From: Pedococcus sp.
Lineage (GTDB): Bacteria; Actinomycetota; Actinomycetes; Actinomycetales; Dermatophilaceae
Direction: 5' to 3'
Length of the DNA: 6,643 nucleotides
Assembly: GCA_025936615.1 (NCBI GenBank)
Contig: JAICSZ010000128.1
Span: 1 to 6,643, forward strand
Below the pieces are notes generated by a model. It made no database searches. It saw only the letters and a program-made list of their open reading frames with translations, and was not told where the DNA came from. A program made the position numbers and the translations under genes. Positions 5,228-6,643 of this stretch are shown here, piece by piece (position 1 is the stretch's first letter; every line of letters starts with the position of its first letter).

Positions 5228-6643
5228 TTACGGGCCCTCGTCGATCACTGTGCCGCCGAGGATGCGCTCGACCACCGGGCGACCGACCTCGCCAAGCGCC
5301 TCGACGTCCTCGTCGTCGGCGCTGGCCGCGCTGTCGTCGGCAACGCGCTGCGCCGGCGTGCTGGCGGGTTTGTCTGCAGCGACCTGCTCGCGGGCACGCT
5401 CGAGCCTCGACCGTGATGGATCGCCGGGGGCGGTGACCGGCCCTTGGGGCGGCGTGGTCGAGTCGTCGGCGCTGGCCCACGACGGACCAGACCCCGGCGC
5501 GGCGGCCGCACCGGCCCACCCGGTGTCGCCCGTCTCGGGCGCCGGCGCCCCGCCAGCCACTCCGGTTCGCGGTGTCGCGGGACGCGGCGCCTCGGCCTCA
5601 CGCGGGGAGGCTCCGGGGGCTCCGGCCCCGTTGTCAGGCGTGACGCTGGGATGCGGCTCACCGCTCGGCGCGGACGCCGCTGCGTCGGGGGTGGGGATAC
5701 CCTCCACCTGCGCGTCCACGCCGAGCACGTCGATCAGGGCCTGACGCACGAGCTCGGCGTGGGGACCGCGTCGGAACGTGTTGGCGAGCCCGACCGTGGA
5801 GATGCCCAGCAGCAGGCGTTTGCCGTCGTACTCGAGGACCTGGGCGTGCTCGGACAGCAGGGTCCAGGTGGGGCGCTTGAGGGAGAAGATCTTGCCGAGC
5901 ACGTCGGGCCAGGCGCGGCGGATTGCCGCGGCGTCCAGTCCACCCGGGGCACGAGGGGCCGCTGCGGGCGCCGCCTGCGACGCGGGTCCTGCATGCTGGT
6001 CGAGGTCGGCCGGGCGATCGGCCTGCGGCTCTCGGTCGGCACCCCGCGCCAGACTCGCAACCGACGGCTCCACGGCGGGCGCCTCGGCAGCGGGAGCATC
6101 CTGACGCGTGGGGGACAGTGGAGTGGACTGCGGTGCACTCCGCTCGGGCGCCGCCGGCTCGGGCGCCGCCGGCCGGGCGGCGGTCGGCTGTGGCCCGGTC
6201 GGCTGTGGCCCGGTCGGCTGTGGCCCGGTCGGCTGTGGCGCGGTGGGTTGCACCGCCGGCCGCTCGCTTGCTGCGGTGTGCGGCGCGCCCCTGGTGACCG
6301 ACGGAACTCCCTCGACGTCGAGGCGACGCTCGAGGCGGTCCAGCCGCGCGGCATACCCACTCTCGCCGGAGGCGCCGGGGAGCAGCACGCGCGCGCAGAT
6401 CAGCTCGAGCTGGAGACGGGGCGCGGTGGCTCCGGTCATCTCGGTGAGGCCGGCGTTGACGATGTCGGCCGCCCGGGACAGCGCTCCCGTCCCGAACGCC
6501 CCGGCCTGCTGGCGCATCCGCTCGACCTGGTCCTCGGGCAGCAGGCGCAGGACGGACGAGGCACCGTCGGGCACGGCGGCCACCACGATGAGGTCGCGCA
6601 GCCGCTCGAGCAGGTCCTCGACGAACCGCCGCGGGTCGAGCCC
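5228..6643 (-). CDS. dnaX: DNA polymerase III subunit gamma/tau, C-terminal part (5'-truncated by window edge)
   Basis: DnaX is the clamp-loader ATPase subunit that loads the beta sliding clamp and, in its tau form, ties the loader to the polymerase. The window holds the last 471 residues; the frame stays open to the edge, giving GLDPRRFVEDLLERLRDLI before the internal GTG at 6586. Residues 1 to about 112 of the fragment are the collar domain (domain III), including LSRAADIVNAGLTEM and LQLELICARVLLP. A Pro/Ala-rich linker (about 113-235) contains PTGPQ repeats. A folded tau segment follows (236-316: AIRRAWPDVLGKIFSLKRPTW, then RLLLGISTVGLANTF), then a second disordered stretch and a C-terminal motif, GRPVVERILGGTVIDE, resembling that of other actinobacterial DnaX. 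The AAA+ ATPase domain lies outside the window. No A-rich slippery site for making gamma by frameshift is visible. Confidence 0.95.
   Translation of the reverse strand, partial: GLDPRRFVEDLLERLRDLIVVAAVPDGASSVLRLLPEDQVERMRQQAGAFGTGALSRAADIVNAGLTEMTGATAPRLQLELICARVLLPGASGESGYAARLDRLERRLDVEGVPSVTRGAPHTAASERPAVQPTAPQPTGPQPTGPQPTGPQPTAARPAAPEPAAPERSAPQSTPLSPTRQDAPAAEAPAVEPSVASLARGADREPQADRPADLDQHAGPASQAAPAAAPRAPGGLDAAAIRRAWPDVLGKIFSLKRPTWTLLSEHAQVLEYDGKRLLLGISTVGLANTFRRGPHAELVRQALIDVLGVDAQVEGIPTPDAAASAPSGEPHPSVTPDNGAGAPGASPREAEAPRPATPRTGVAGGAPAPETGDTGWAGAAAAPGSGPSWASADDSTTPPQGPVTAPGDPSRSRLERAREQVAADKPASTPAQRVADDSAASADDEDVEALGEVGRPVVERILGGTVIDEGP
6143..6172. repeat. Two exact 15-bp tandem units inside dnaX
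   Basis: The unit CTCGGGCGCCGCCGG occurs at 6143-6157 and 6158-6172. It encodes the PAAPE repeat of the DnaX linker and keeps the reading frame. Confidence 0.8.
6181..6240. repeat. Four 15-bp tandem units inside dnaX
   Basis: The unit CGGTCGGCTGTGGCC is present in three exact copies (6181-6225) and a fourth differing only in its last base (6226-6240). A decayed fifth copy may begin at 6241. The units encode PTGPQ repeats in the DnaX linker; being a multiple of three, gain or loss of units keeps the frame. Confidence 0.92.

Noticed and set aside
3872..5416. 514-codon open frame on the plus strand over the MFS gene and the end of dnaX
   Set aside because: The translation is Arg-rich low complexity and crosses the terminator hairpin. 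The MFS frame carries all the family motifs.
5228..6643. Programmed frameshift in dnaX producing the short gamma form
   Set aside because: The coding strand has no A-rich slippery heptamer like that of E. coli; the longest A runs here are three bases.

Overview
The window reads as chromosomal DNA of a high-GC actinomycete, probably a member of the Micrococcales or a near relative (the rank below phylum is inference). The signs are very GC-rich codons, TGA stops, GTG starts, a recR gene followed by a DUF5063 gene, and a DnaX with a long Pro/Ala-rich tail. It holds seven protein genes, two of them cut by the window edges. I see no RNA gene, CRISPR array, insertion sequence or phage gene.

Layout: (1) 1-1721, plus strand: the C-terminal part of an ABC exporter ATPase and its membrane permease, joined by an ATGA stop/start overlap. 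(2) 1741-2884, minus strand: recR, then a DUF5063 gene overlapping it by 8 bases, convergent with the ABC pair. (3) 2951-5141: a divergent pair, a TetR-family repressor on the minus strand and a 14-helix MFS (DHA2-type) efflux pump on the plus strand. The 118-bp gap between them holds three copies of an inverted repeat, CGGAG-N5-CTCCG, which I take as the repressor's operators. (4) 5157-5190: a perfect GC-rich hairpin, the likely terminator for the pump gene and for the convergent dnaX. (5) 5228-6643, minus strand: the 3' part of dnaX (DNA polymerase III tau), with a run of nearly perfect 15-bp tandem repeats in its linker.

In many bacteria dnaX, ybaB/ebfC and recR lie side by side. Here dnaX and recR share an orientation, but a TetR/MFS efflux cassette lies where ybaB would be expected, and the gaps left have no room for ybaB. 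The repressor stops 66 bp before recR on the same strand with no strong terminator between, so recR and DUF5063 may be read partly from the repressor's promoter. The operator cluster and the interrupted replication/repair locus are the most notable points. Nothing in the window amounts to an evidently new multi-gene system.
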